Source: Achromobacter denitrificans NBRC 15125
Lineage (GTDB): Bacteria; Pseudomonadota; Gammaproteobacteria; Burkholderiales; Burkholderiaceae_B
Length of the DNA: 64,000 bases
Reading direction: 5' to 3'
Assembly: GCF_001571365.1 (NCBI RefSeq)
Contig: NZ_BCTQ01000020.1
Span: 55,703 to 119,702 of the forward strand
Part shown: positions 24,314 to 32,768 of the stretch, piece after piece
Numbering within the stretch: the first letter of the stretch is position 1
Layout: each line of letters opens with the position of its first letter
Made by a program: the position numbers and the translations under genes
The notes under the pieces: model-generated
Told to the model about the DNA's origin: nothing
The model's input: the letters and a program-made list of their open reading frames with translations, nothing else
The model's database searches: none

Positions 24314-25717
24314 CTACCAGACCGCGAAGAACAGCACCCAGGCCAGGCAGAACGGCGCCAGCCCCGCCGCCAGCACCAGCCATGCCAGGCCCTTGCGCAG
24401 GGCGCCGGCCTGGCGCGGCTTGAGCAGCCGCGCATACAGGCGCAGCGTCCACAGCACGGCGAGGCTGAGCAAGGTGAAACGCACGGGCGCGGCCCAGGCG
24501 GCCTGCACGCCTTCATGCTTGAGCAGGTTCACCGTGGTGGCCGACAGGCCCAGGAACACGCCGATGCCGGCGGACGGGATCAGGGCCTGGGCCAGCTTGT
24601 GCAGGCCGGGGCGGCCCCAGCGGCTCGCGGCCTCGCCCGCCACGGGCGCGGCGGGCGCCAGGCGGTCGGCGATCCACAGCGACAGGTAGCTCGCGCCCCC
24701 GACGCAGATCGTGGCGCCGACGACGAAGAGCAGGATGCCCGCGCCGTCCAGCCACGAGAAGCTGTCGTTCACTTCCGGGTAGTGGGTCAGGATGAACCAG
24801 GGCGCGTTGTCCAGCAGTGGCCACATGATGTCGTGCTCGACCAGCCACGTCGCGGCCCACTGCTTGGCGGTCACGTACCAGGGGCTGGCGCTCCACAGGA
24901 AGGCGCCGATCGCGATGCCCATCAGGCCGAAGCACAGCAGCGCCGTCTGCCAGGGGTCGCCCTGGGCGACGTGCACGATTTCCTCTTCCGGCGAGCGCGG
25001 CGTCAGCGTGATCGCGCCGCGATAGCCGCTGCAGCGTCCACAGACGTGGCAGTCGCCGGCGCCCTTCATGTGGCGCAGCGGCACCAGCGGCGCACAGTTG
25101 ATGGGTTCGATTCGGATGACAGGATGGCGCCACTTTTCTTCGTCGACCTTGAAGTGCCAGGGAGCCAGCTTGGCCAGCAGGTTGAAGACGCCGTTGACCG
25201 GGCACATGTACTTGCACCACACCCGCTTGCTGCGCCCATAGCGCCAGCCGACGATCATGGCGGCCACCGTGGACCCGCCCAGCACGGCCAGCACGGCCAG
25301 CGGGTACTGGTACACGCTGACGAGCTGGCCGTAGATGGTCGTGAGCGCGAACGCCACGAAGGGCCAGCCGCTCCAGCGCAGCCATTTCGGGATCGCCAGC
25401 CCCTTGCCGCGCTCGCTGGCCCACTCGGTCAGCATGCCCTCGGGGCACAGCCAGCCGCACCAGGCCCGGCCCAGGATGGGCATGGAGATCAGCACGAACG
25501 GCCACCATACCCCCCAGAACGCGAACTGCGCGACGATCGTCAGGTTGTTGAATACCGACGAGGCGTTGTCCGGCAGCGGCAGGACCGCGGGCACGATCAA
25601 AAGGAAAGCGTATATCGCGACAATGCCCCACTGCAGCTTGCGCAACAGCGGGGCATGGTCTCGGAGGAAGTCGGCGATACGGGAGGTCGCCCTCCCGAGT
25701 GCAGCTGCCATGGTCAA
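24314..25717 (-). CDS. ftrD: FtrD, membrane polyferredoxin of ferrous iron uptake
   Basis: A 467-residue membrane protein with about ten hydrophobic segments. Three Cys clusters are seen: CGWLCPEG, CKYMCPVNG and CHVCGRCSG, forming 4Fe-4S-type sites near the membrane as in NosR/CcoG-like proteins. It is the last of four genes in the order ftrA-ftrB-ftrC-ftrD described in Bordetella, where FtrD is proposed to move electrons for the FTR1 permease. Spacing to ftrC is 33 bases. Assignment rests on gene order and cysteine pattern. Confidence 0.88.
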   Translation of the reverse strand: MTMAAALGRATSRIADFLRDHAPLLRKLQWGIVAIYAFLLIVPAVLPLPDNASSVFNNLTIVAQFAFWGVWWPFVLISMPILGRAWCGWLCPEGMLTEWASERGKGLAIPKWLRWSGWPFVAFALTTIYGQLVSVYQYPLAVLAVLGGSTVAAMIVGWRYGRSKRVWCKYMCPVNGVFNLLAKLAPWHFKVDEEKWRHPVIRIEPINCAPLVPLRHMKGAGDCHVCGRCSGYRGAITLTPRSPEEEIVHVAQGDPWQTALLCFGLMGIAIGAFLWSASPWYVTAKQWAATWLVEHDIMWPLLDNAPWFILTHYPEVNDSFSWLDGAGILLFVVGATICVGGASYLSLWIADRLAPAAPVAGEAASRWGRPGLHKLAQALIPSAGIGVFLGLSATTVNLLKHEGVQAAWAAPVRFTLLSLAVLWTLRLYARLLKPRQAGALRKGLAWLVLAAGLAPFCLAWVLFFAVW

Positions 25718-25750
25718 ACCTTCAAATATTCGGTCCGGCGTAAATCCGGG

Positions 25751-26602
25751 TCAGGAAGTGCTGCGGGCCGCGGCCGCCGCCGGAGCGGGCTTGCCGCCCA
25801 CCCAGCGCAGCAGCGCCCAGACGATTACCCAATAAGCCACCCACAACAGCACCGAGATCAGGGCGGGCAAGGCGCGGTAGCCGGCGAAATCGGCCAGGAT
25901 CTTGCCGAAGCCGGTGCTGTCGCTCAACAGCCACGAGCTGTCCCAGACGGGATCGACGATGGTGGGCAGGACGTCGAGAGAAATCAGGTGATCCAGCCCG
26001 CCCACCAGCAGCGAACCGGCCAGCAGCAGGAGCAGGATTTCGGTCACGCGGAAGAAGCGGCGCCAGGTGATCAGCTTGCCGCCCAGCTGCAGCAGCCAGA
26101 ACGTCAGCAGCGCCACGGCGAAACCCGCGACGCCGGCCAGTGCCAGCATCAGCATGCTGCTGCCGTCGCCGCCCGCGGACACGGTGCCGTACAGGAACAC
26201 CACGGTTTCACTGCCTTCGCGGGCCACGGCGATGGCCACCAGCACGAACAGGCCCCACCAGTTGTCGGCCGCGACGGACGCCTTCGCGCCGCTTTCCAGT
26301 TCGCCCTTGAGCGTGCGGCCGTGCTTTTTCATCCACACGACCATCTGCACCACCAGCACGCAGGCGGCCAGCGACATGATGGCCTGGAACCATTCCTGGC
26401 CCTCGTCGCTGAGCCAGGACGACACGCCCAGCAGCACCAGCGCCAGCGCCACCGCCAGGGCCAGGCCCGCGGCCACGCCGCCCCACAGATAGTTGAGCCC
26501 GCGCTTGCCTTCGGGCGTGGCGCGCAGCCAGGTGTACAGAATGCCCACCACCAACATGGCTTCGACGCTTTCACGCCAGACTATGAAAAGAACCTGTTCC
26601 AT
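25751..26602 (-). CDS. ftrC: FtrC, FTR1-family iron permease
   Basis: A 283-residue inner-membrane permease of the FTR1 (oxidase-coupled iron transporter) family. Both hallmark RExxE motifs are present: RESVE near residue 10 and REGSE around 120-130, the Glu residues that coordinate iron. About seven membrane segments are visible. It lies between ftrB (14-base gap) and ftrD. Iron delivered by FtrA and oxidised through FtrB is thought to pass through it into the cytoplasm. Confidence 0.93.
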   Translation of the reverse strand: MEQVLFIVWRESVEAMLVVGILYTWLRATPEGKRGLNYLWGGVAAGLALAVALALVLLGVSSWLSDEGQEWFQAIMSLAACVLVVQMVVWMKKHGRTLKGELESGAKASVAADNWWGLFVLVAIAVAREGSETVVFLYGTVSAGGDGSSMLMLALAGVAGFAVALLTFWLLQLGGKLITWRRFFRVTEILLLLLAGSLLVGGLDHLISLDVLPTIVDPVWDSSWLLSDSTGFGKILADFAGYRALPALISVLLWVAYWVIVWALLRWVGGKPAPAAAAARSTS

Positions 26603-26616
26603 GTATCGGTACCGCG

Positions 26617-26970
26617 TTATTCCTTGGGCTTGACGACCAGGGTGCCTTTCACGTTCTGGTGAAAGTCATCGAAAAAGGGATACTCGCCCGGACGCGAGAT
26701 GGTGATCACCACGAAGGACTTCACCCCCGGGCCCAGGACTTTTTCCTTGCGCAGCGGAATGCTCTCGAATTCCACCGGCTCGTTGCTCTCGTTGATGAGC
26801 TCGATCTTGAAACGGCCCGCGGGCACCTCCAGGGTGGCGGGCTCGAACGTGCCGTCGGGCTTGAACCTCAGCGTGAACGTGGGCAATTCGTCCGCCTGCG
26901 CGGGCGCCGTGCCGGCCAGGCCGGCCAGGCCGATCAGCAGTGCGGCGGCAACGCGAAGCAGGCGTTTCAC
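26617..26970 (-). CDS. ftrB: FtrB, periplasmic cupredoxin
   Basis: A 117-residue exported protein with a signal peptide (cut near AQADE) and a single cupredoxin-type beta-sandwich: FTLRFKPDGTFEPATLEVPAG and a C-terminal FDDFHQNVKGTLVVK. It is the electron-transfer/ferroxidase-like component described for FtrABCD. The copper ligands are less canonical than in EfeO-type proteins, with a single C-terminal His. It starts two bases after the ftrA stop, showing tight coupling. Confidence 0.88.
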   Translation of the reverse strand: MKRLLRVAAALLIGLAGLAGTAPAQADELPTFTLRFKPDGTFEPATLEVPAGRFKIELINESNEPVEFESIPLRKEKVLGPGVKSFVVITISRPGEYPFFDDFHQNVKGTLVVKPKE

Positions 26971-26972
26971 GA

Positions 26973-27509
26973 TCAGTAGCCGCCCTTCTTGCCGGTGCCG
27001 GCAAAGACGAATTCATATTCCAGGTCGAACGGCTCGAACCACGGGCCCACGCCGGTTTCCTTGTCGACGTGGCGGCCGAAGTGGCTCATCTTGTCGGCGG
27101 TCGGGGGCAGGACCGTGTACTTCAGCTTGTACTTGCCGGGGCCTTCCAGCTTGACGTTCTCGCCGTAGTGCGGGCCGTCGTTGGCGACCATCGGCATGAA
27201 CGTGCCCTTCTGCACGTTGTTGCTGCCGACCTTCTGGATCTCGTACTTCACGACCAGGTACGGCACCCACTCGCCTTCGGGAAAGCCCGTCTTGTTGCCG
27301 GCGGTGGCATGGATGTCGGCCTCCAGGTGCACGTCCGAATCCTTGGCGGGACGCATCATCCCGGGCGGGTCCATTTCGATCGGCTGCAGATAGACCGCGC
27401 CGATTTCCATGCCGCCCTTTTCCACGGGCTTGCCGATGGGGTATTCAGCCGCGTGCGCGGCGGAAACGCTCAGAGCGACAATGGCCAGGGCCAAGGCTTT
27501 CTTGATCAT
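26973..27509 (-). CDS. ftrA: FtrA, P19-type periplasmic iron-binding protein
   Basis: A 178-residue protein with a signal peptide (ends SAAHAAEY), then the P19/Tpd domain. Metal-site features are the Met-rich EMDPPGMM, DVHLEADIHA and MSHFGRHVDKE segments containing the conserved His and Glu ligands. P19 proteins bind ferrous iron (and copper) in the periplasm. AAGGA is eight bases from the ATG at 27509; the ATG two codons earlier is too close. It is the first gene of ftrABCD, with a Fur-like site in its promoter. Confidence 0.92.
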   Translation of the reverse strand: MIKKALALAIVALSVSAAHAAEYPIGKPVEKGGMEIGAVYLQPIEMDPPGMMRPAKDSDVHLEADIHATAGNKTGFPEGEWVPYLVVKYEIQKVGSNNVQKGTFMPMVANDGPHYGENVKLEGPGKYKLKYTVLPPTADKMSHFGRHVDKETGVGPWFEPFDLEYEFVFAGTGKKGGY

Positions 27510-27559
27510 GTGCATAATCCTTGAGACACGAATGAAATGGCGGCTCTAGAAACATAAAC

Positions 27560-27578
27560 AAGAACCGTTTTCATTAAT
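27560..27578 (-). promoter_or_regulatory. Candidate Fur box upstream of ftrA
   Basis: Read on the minus strand, the 19 bases starting ATTAATGAAAA match the Fur consensus GATAATGATAATCATTATC at 11 of 19 positions, counted by eye, including the TAATGA core. It lies 51 bases before the ftrA start in an AT-rich patch. Fur control of ftrABCD is known in Bordetella; this exact site is inferred. Confidence 0.5.
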
Positions 27579-27654
27579 GTAACCAAAACAACTGACATAT
27601 CCCTGAACCCCGGGGCATGAAAATCGCCGGATCATTGCGTTTCGTCAATCCATG

Positions 27655-27675
27655 AAAAACGCCCCCGAAGGGGCG
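27655..27675 (-). terminator. Intrinsic terminator of phaR
   Basis: On the minus strand a CGCCCC/GGGGCG stem with a short TTCG-type loop is followed by TTTTT. It sits 32 bases past the phaR stop. Confidence 0.85.
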
Positions 27676-27706
27676 TCCTCATCAGGGCGCGGCCGCGGAG
27701 GGCGCG

Positions 27707-28273
27707 CTACTTGCGGCCCGGGCCCTGCGGGCCGCCGGGCGTGAACGGAAAGGTCGAGAACATCGCGCGCGTCTGGTCCTGCATCTGGTCCTGCATCTGC
27801 ACGAACAGGTTCTTGCTCTGGTCGATGTAGTTGTTCATCATGTTCTGCAGCATGGGCGTCTGCACGTTCATGAACTGGGCCCAGGCCTCGGGGCCGAACT
27901 GGCTCCCGTACAGGCCCTTGGACTGCTCGGCCATGCGTTGCTGGATTTCCATGAAGGCCTGGATGTTCTTTTCCAGGTACGAGCCCATGATGCCCTGCAT
28001 GGCGTGGCCATAGAAGCGGATGATCTGCGACAGCATGTTCGAGGAGAACATGGGCATGCCGCCGCTTTCCTCTTCCAGGATGATCTGCAGCAGGATGCTG
28101 CGGGTCAGGTCTTCGCCGCTCTTGGCGTCCACGACCTGGAATTCCTCGTTCGCCAGGACCAGTTGCTTGACATCTGCGAGCGTGATGTAGGTGCTGGTCC
28201 GGGTGTCGTACAGACGACGGTTGGGGTACTTTTTAATCAGGCGCAGACTGGCGCCGGTTTGTGCTTGCGTCAT
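27707..28273 (-). CDS. phaR: Polyhydroxyalkanoate synthesis repressor PhaR
   Basis: A 188-residue DNA- and polymer-binding repressor that senses PHA granules and controls phasin genes. The N-terminal DNA-binding domain is recognisable by RLIKKYPNRRLYDTRTSTYI (about residues 11-30), followed by a PHB-accumulation regulatory domain with ILLQIILEEES and SQIIRFYGHAMQG. The Gln/Met-rich C-terminus ends in a Gly/Pro tail. It is downstream of phaB on the same strand, with 118 bases between and a terminator after it. No phasin gene is visible in the window. Confidence 0.95.
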   Translation of the reverse strand: MTQAQTGASLRLIKKYPNRRLYDTRTSTYITLADVKQLVLANEEFQVVDAKSGEDLTRSILLQIILEEESGGMPMFSSNMLSQIIRFYGHAMQGIMGSYLEKNIQAFMEIQQRMAEQSKGLYGSQFGPEAWAQFMNVQTPMLQNMMNNYIDQSKNLFVQMQDQMQDQTRAMFSTFPFTPGGPQGPGRK

Positions 28274-28391
28274 GGTTGTCCCCGGATCGGGCGATCTCTA
28301 AGACTTCGGATAAGGGTAAGTGTAATGCCGGACGGCCCTCTCCCCGAGGCCGCCCGGCGCCGGCGGGCCGCTCGTGGCGGCCCGCGATGCT

Positions 28392-29129
28392 TCAGCCCAT
28401 ATGCAGGCCGCCGTTGAGCGAGAAGTCCGCGCCCGTCGAAAACCCAGACTCATCCGAGGCCAGCCACGACGTGATGGACGCGATTTCCTCCGGCGTGCCC
28501 AGGCGGCGCACCGGAATGGTGGCGACGATCTTTTCCAGCACGTCCGGACGGATGGCGCGAACCATGTCCGTGCCGATGTAGCCCGGCGACACCGTGTTGA
28601 CCGTGATGCCCTTGCTGGCCACTTCCTGCGCCAGCGCCATGGTGAAGCCATGGATGCCCGCCTTCGCCGTGGAATAGTTCGTCTGGCCGAACTGCCCCTT
28701 CTGCCCGTTCACCGAGCTGATGTTGACGATGCGGCCCCACTGGCGCTCGACCATGTCGTCGATCACCTGCTTGGTCACGTTGAAGAGGCTGTTCAGGTTG
28801 GTGTCGATGACCGCGCGCCAGTCGTCGGCGCTCATCTTGCGGAACAGGCCGTCGCGGGTGATGCCCGCGTTGTTGACCAGCACATCGACCGGGCCCATGT
28901 CCCGCTTGACGCGCTCGAATGCTTCTACCGTGGACTCCCAATCGGACACGTTGCCCACTGACGCGTAGAACGTATAGCCCTGCGCCGCCTGTTCATCCAG
29001 CCATTGCTGGTAATTGCGGCTGGGGCCGCAGCCTGCCACCACGCGAAAGCCATCTTTGGCCAGGCGCTGGCAAATTGAGGTGCCGATACCGCCCATCCCG
29101 CCTGTAACGTAAGCCAGTTTTCCGCTCAT
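28392..29129 (-). CDS. phaB: Acetoacetyl-CoA reductase
   Basis: A 245-residue short-chain dehydrogenase that reduces acetoacetyl-CoA to (R)-3-hydroxybutyryl-CoA with NADPH. Features: cofactor motif TGGMGGIG at residues 9-16, NNAG, the catalytic Ser in ISSVNGQKGQFGQTNYSTAK with Tyr and Lys in YSTAK, and the C-terminal GADFSLNGGLHMG. The QKGQFGQ segment is characteristic of PhaB. GGAGGAAAT precedes the ATG. It lies 73 bases after phaC in the same direction, so the two supply and polymerise the monomer. Confidence 0.95.
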   Translation of the reverse strand: MSGKLAYVTGGMGGIGTSICQRLAKDGFRVVAGCGPSRNYQQWLDEQAAQGYTFYASVGNVSDWESTVEAFERVKRDMGPVDVLVNNAGITRDGLFRKMSADDWRAVIDTNLNSLFNVTKQVIDDMVERQWGRIVNISSVNGQKGQFGQTNYSTAKAGIHGFTMALAQEVASKGITVNTVSPGYIGTDMVRAIRPDVLEKIVATIPVRRLGTPEEIASITSWLASDESGFSTGADFSLNGGLHMG

Positions 29130-29202
29130 TGGATTTCCTCCTGTGTGCGACGGACGCCTCGTTGATTGATTTACTGTCCTGGGCCAACCGCGAATCGCGG
29201 CT

Positions 29203-30840
29203 TCAGGCAGCCCGGACCTTCACATACCTGCCAGGCGCCGGCTCGATGGGCCGGTATCTGGCATTGCCTAACTTGGTGCGCGCCTTGACCTGCTTGCCGG
29301 AATGGCCAGACAGCCAGCCGGTCCAGTCCGGCCACCAGCTGCCGGGCTGCTCCGTCGCCTGCGCGAACCAGGCGTTCGGATCCCCGGGCAGGTGATGCCC
29401 CGATTGCTCCAGCGCGTCCGCCACCCAGTAGCTGCGGCGCTTCTTGGCCGGCGGATTCACCACGCCGGCGATATGCCCGGAAGCGCCCAGCACGAAGCGT
29501 TGCGGCCCGCGCAGCACCTGGGTGGAGGCATAGGCCGACACCCAGGGCACGATATGGTCCTCGCGCGATCCGAAGATGTACGCCGGCATGTCCAGGCGCG
29601 TCAGGTCCAGCGGCATGCCCGCGGCCTGCGCCCGACCGGGCACCTTCAGGTTGTTCTCCAGGTAGGTATTGCGGAAGTACCAGGAGAAGAAAGGACCGGG
29701 CAGGTTGGTGCTGTCGCCGTTCCAGAACAGCAGGTCGAAGGCCGGCGGCTTCTGGCCCTTCAGGTAGTTGCCGACCACGTAGTTCCATACCAGCTCGTTG
29801 GGCCGCAGGAACGAGAACGTGGTGGCGAGCTCGCGGCCGGGCATCAGGCCGCCCTTGCCCAATTGATGGTCGCGCAGCAGCGCGTGGGCCTCGTCGACGA
29901 AGACGTTCAGCACGCCGGTATCGTGGAAATCCAGCAGCGAAGTCAGCAGCGTGAGCGAAGCCACGGGACGTTCCCCGCGCGCTTCGGCCAGCGCCAGCGC
30001 GGAGGCCAGCATCGTGCCGCCCACGCAGAAGCCCAGCGCATTGACCTGCGGCTGCCGGGTGATGTCGCTGGCCACGCGCAGGGCCTGCAGCACCGCGTTG
30101 TCCAGGTAGTCGGACCAGGTGGCGCGATCCACGCCGTCGGTGTCGCTGGCCACGGGATTGCGCCACGAAATCAGGAACACCGTGTAGCCCTGGTCCACCG
30201 CGTGCCGCACGAAGGAATTCTCGGGCTGCAGGTCCAGGATGTAGAACTTGTTGATGTTCGGCGGCACGATGACCAGCGGCCGCTCGTGCACGGTGGCGGT
30301 GGTCGGCGCGTACTGGATCAGCTGGAACAGCGGGTTCTCGTACACGACCTCGCCGGGCGTCACCGCCACGTTGCGGCCGATCTCGAACTGCGTTTCGTCC
30401 GTCTGGGTGATGCGCCCTTTCTTCACGTCGCCCAGCAGGTTCGCCAGGCCTTCGTTCAGCGCGCGGCCCGCGCTCTCCACGATGGATTGCTGGGCGTCCG
30501 GGTTCAGCGCCAGGAAATTGGAGGGCGACAAGGCGTCGACCCATTGCATGATGGAAAAGCGCAGGCGGTCGCGCATCGGCTCGCTGACCTGCGCGGCGTC
30601 CACCATGCGCGACATCGCGCGGGCGGACAACAGGTAAGTATGCGCCAGCAACAGGTGCGAGTGATTGGCGGCCCAGGCTTCGCCGGCAAAACGGCGGTCC
30701 GGCGGCGGCGCGAGCGCCCCCCGGCGGGCGTCATCGCAAAGGCGCTGCCATTCGCGAGAAAATTCGGCCTGGATGTCGGCCAGGACTTCCGGTGCCACGC
30801 TCACCGGAATGGGCCCTGCGGCGGAGAGATTGGCATTCAC
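29203..30840 (-). CDS. phaC: Class I polyhydroxyalkanoate synthase
   Basis: A 545-residue enzyme that polymerises (R)-3-hydroxyacyl-CoA into PHA at the granule surface. The N-terminal ~170 residues form the PhaC N-domain. The alpha/beta-hydrolase core has the lipase-like box GFCVGG with catalytic Cys, then the Asp (REDHIVPW) and His (GASGHIAG) of the triad. The length fits class I, without PhaE or PhaR subunits. No phaA thiolase gene is between phaC and phaB, unlike the phaCAB operon of Cupriavidus, so acetoacetyl-CoA must come from a thiolase encoded elsewhere. Confidence 0.95.
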   Translation of the reverse strand: MNANLSAAGPIPVSVAPEVLADIQAEFSREWQRLCDDARRGALAPPPDRRFAGEAWAANHSHLLLAHTYLLSARAMSRMVDAAQVSEPMRDRLRFSIMQWVDALSPSNFLALNPDAQQSIVESAGRALNEGLANLLGDVKKGRITQTDETQFEIGRNVAVTPGEVVYENPLFQLIQYAPTTATVHERPLVIVPPNINKFYILDLQPENSFVRHAVDQGYTVFLISWRNPVASDTDGVDRATWSDYLDNAVLQALRVASDITRQPQVNALGFCVGGTMLASALALAEARGERPVASLTLLTSLLDFHDTGVLNVFVDEAHALLRDHQLGKGGLMPGRELATTFSFLRPNELVWNYVVGNYLKGQKPPAFDLLFWNGDSTNLPGPFFSWYFRNTYLENNLKVPGRAQAAGMPLDLTRLDMPAYIFGSREDHIVPWVSAYASTQVLRGPQRFVLGASGHIAGVVNPPAKKRRSYWVADALEQSGHHLPGDPNAWFAQATEQPGSWWPDWTGWLSGHSGKQVKARTKLGNARYRPIEPAPGRYVKVRAA

Positions 30841-30964
30841 TTCGACACCTTGTTATCGAAACTACGCGATTGATGTTGCATTCCGGGTCCAGGCCTGTCA
30901 ATGCGGGTATACAAGGAGACCTACCAGGGTATTCCGCAAGCCGGGATGCCGGCCTTGCGCTGGA

Positions 30965-31729
30965 TCAAACCGGGTCGAGCCAGGTGAGCAATGCCATGCG
31001 TCCGGTTTCTCCATCGCGCCGGTACGAAAAGAACCGGCCAGCGTCGGCCACGGTGCACAGCCCGCTCAAGGACACTTCTTGTACCCCGGCGCGGCGCAGC
31101 CGGAAATCGGCCAATCCGGCGAGGTCGGCCAGCCATTTTCCGGGGTGCTCCGGCCGCGGCGTGAAGTAGCGCCGGGTGGCGGGATCGTCCGCTTCGAAAG
31201 CATCCAGCACGTCCTGGCCCACTTCGAAAGCCTGCGGGCCGATGCCGGGGCCCACCCAGGCGCGCCAGCCCGCGGCCCGCGGCGCCTTGGCCCGCATGGC
31301 CGCGAGCGTGTGTTCCAGCACGCCGCCCGACAGGCCGCGCCAGCCGGCGTGCGCCGCGCCCAGCACCGTGCCTTGCGCATCGGCGATCACCACGGGCAGG
31401 CAGTCGGCCACCATGACGGCCAGCACGCGGCCGGCGCGCGCGGTGACGCTGGCGTCGACCGCCGGCTCGTCCGGCAGGTCCGGCAGATCGGCGTCCACGA
31501 CCTCGCTGCCATGGACCTGGCGCAGCCACAGGGGTTCGGCGGGCACGGCGGCGCGCACACGGCGTCGGTTCTCCGTGACGGTGTCGGGATCGTCTCCGGC
31601 GCGGCGGCCCAGGTTCAGGGTGTCGTGCGGCGCGACGCCCACGCCGCCCGCGCGGGTCGTGCAGAAATAGTTCACGCCGGCCCATTGGGGGCCGGTCACC
31701 ACCGGCAGGCCTGCCACTACGCGTTCCAT
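30965..31729 (-). CDS. pgeF: Peptidoglycan editing factor PgeF (YfiH family)
   Basis: A 254-residue protein of the former multicopper polyphenol oxidase family. The metal-site residues appear in LRQVHGSEVV, VMVADCLPVVIAD and GAAHAGWRGLSGGV. Family members have been shown to act as purine nucleoside phosphorylase/deaminase enzymes and to prevent L-Ser misincorporation into peptidoglycan. The ATG at 31729 lies within the end of rluD (13-base overlap), so translation is coupled. The frame is open far upstream but that is out-of-frame reading of rluD. Confidence 0.9.
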   Translation of the reverse strand: MERVVAGLPVVTGPQWAGVNYFCTTRAGGVGVAPHDTLNLGRRAGDDPDTVTENRRRVRAAVPAEPLWLRQVHGSEVVDADLPDLPDEPAVDASVTARAGRVLAVMVADCLPVVIADAQGTVLGAAHAGWRGLSGGVLEHTLAAMRAKAPRAAGWRAWVGPGIGPQAFEVGQDVLDAFEADDPATRRYFTPRPEHPGKWLADLAGLADFRLRRAGVQEVSLSGLCTVADAGRFFSYRRDGETGRMALLTWLDPV

Positions 31730-32715
31730 GCGATACTTTCCTGTACCAGGGTCATGTCGGCGGGCGGAGCCGCGGCGAATTCGACCTCGCCTCGGCCGCC
31801 CGGATCGTCGAAATGCAGGGCGCGCGCATGCAGCATCTGCCGCTGCGCGCCCGCGATGGCCTTGCCGCCGTAGAGCGTGTCGGCCAACAGCGGATGCCCC
31901 AGGCTGGCGAGGTGCACGCGGATCTGGTGGGTGCGGCCGGTTTCCAGGCGGCACACCACTTCGGTGACGCGGCCGCCCGGCTCCACCTGGCCGCGGCGGG
32001 CCGGCGCATAGCGCGTGATGGCCGGCTTGGGCGCCACCGGGCGCTCCACGCTCATGCGCACGGGAACGCGGGAATCGCGGCCGATCGGGCGATCCACCTT
32101 GCCGGCGGCGGCCAGCCAGCCGTGCGCCAGCGCCATGTACTCGCGCCCCATGCTGCGCGCCTGCAGTTGGCGCACCAGGTGGGTCTGGGCCGTTTCGTTG
32201 CGCGCCACCACCATCAGGCCGGACGTGTCCTTGTCCAGGCGATGCACGATGCCGGCCCGCGCCACGTGGGCCAGTTCCGGATAGCGGTACAGCAAACCGT
32301 TGAGCAGCGTGCCGCTCCAGTTGCCCGCGCCGGGATGGGTGACCAGCCCGGCGGGCTTGTTCACGACGATCCAGTCGGCGCTTTCGTCGACCACCGCGAA
32401 TTCCACGGGTTCGGGCGCGAAGGCCAGGGCTTCGGGCGCGGGCTGGGGCCACACGGCGATCTCGTCGCCCGGGCCCACGGTCTGGCGGACCTTGCCGGGC
32501 GCGCCGTTCACATGGACGTTGCCGGCCTCGATCCAGCCTTGCAGCCGGCTGCGGGAATGATCGGGCAACAACCCCGCCAGCACCTTGTCCAGCCGGTCGG
32601 CCCGGGTACCCTCGGGCACGGTTACAAGTTGCGGCTCCCCCCTGGGATTTTCATCGGGAAGACCCAGGAATTCGTCGTCGGAAACGAGATCTGCGCCGGC
32701 GGCTGTATCAGACAT
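31717..32715 (-). CDS. rluD: 23S rRNA pseudouridine synthase RluD
   Basis: A 332-residue enzyme that makes pseudouridines in helix 69 of 23S rRNA. An N-terminal S4 RNA-binding domain (about residues 35-95; RADRLDKVLAGLLPDHSRSR) precedes the catalytic domain with HRLDKDTSGL, whose Asp is the catalytic residue, and VCRLETGRTHQIRVHLAS. The rluD-pgeF pair, divergent from bamD, is a conserved arrangement in beta- and gammaproteobacteria, which supports RluD over other Rlu paralogues. Confidence 0.93.
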   Translation of the reverse strand: MSDTAAGADLVSDDEFLGLPDENPRGEPQLVTVPEGTRADRLDKVLAGLLPDHSRSRLQGWIEAGNVHVNGAPGKVRQTVGPGDEIAVWPQPAPEALAFAPEPVEFAVVDESADWIVVNKPAGLVTHPGAGNWSGTLLNGLLYRYPELAHVARAGIVHRLDKDTSGLMVVARNETAQTHLVRQLQARSMGREYMALAHGWLAAAGKVDRPIGRDSRVPVRMSVERPVAPKPAITRYAPARRGQVEPGGRVTEVVCRLETGRTHQIRVHLASLGHPLLADTLYGGKAIAGAQRQMLHARALHFDDPGGRGEVEFAAAPPADMTLVQESIAWNA

Positions 32716-32768
32716 GGAGACAAATCATATAATCAGCCTGCCATGCTACCACCAAGGATACGATTCTC

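Noticed and set aside
31730..32452. N-terminal extension of pgeF to 495 residues
   Set aside because: The extension lies in the wrong frame of rluD. The ATG at 31729 gives the normal family start.
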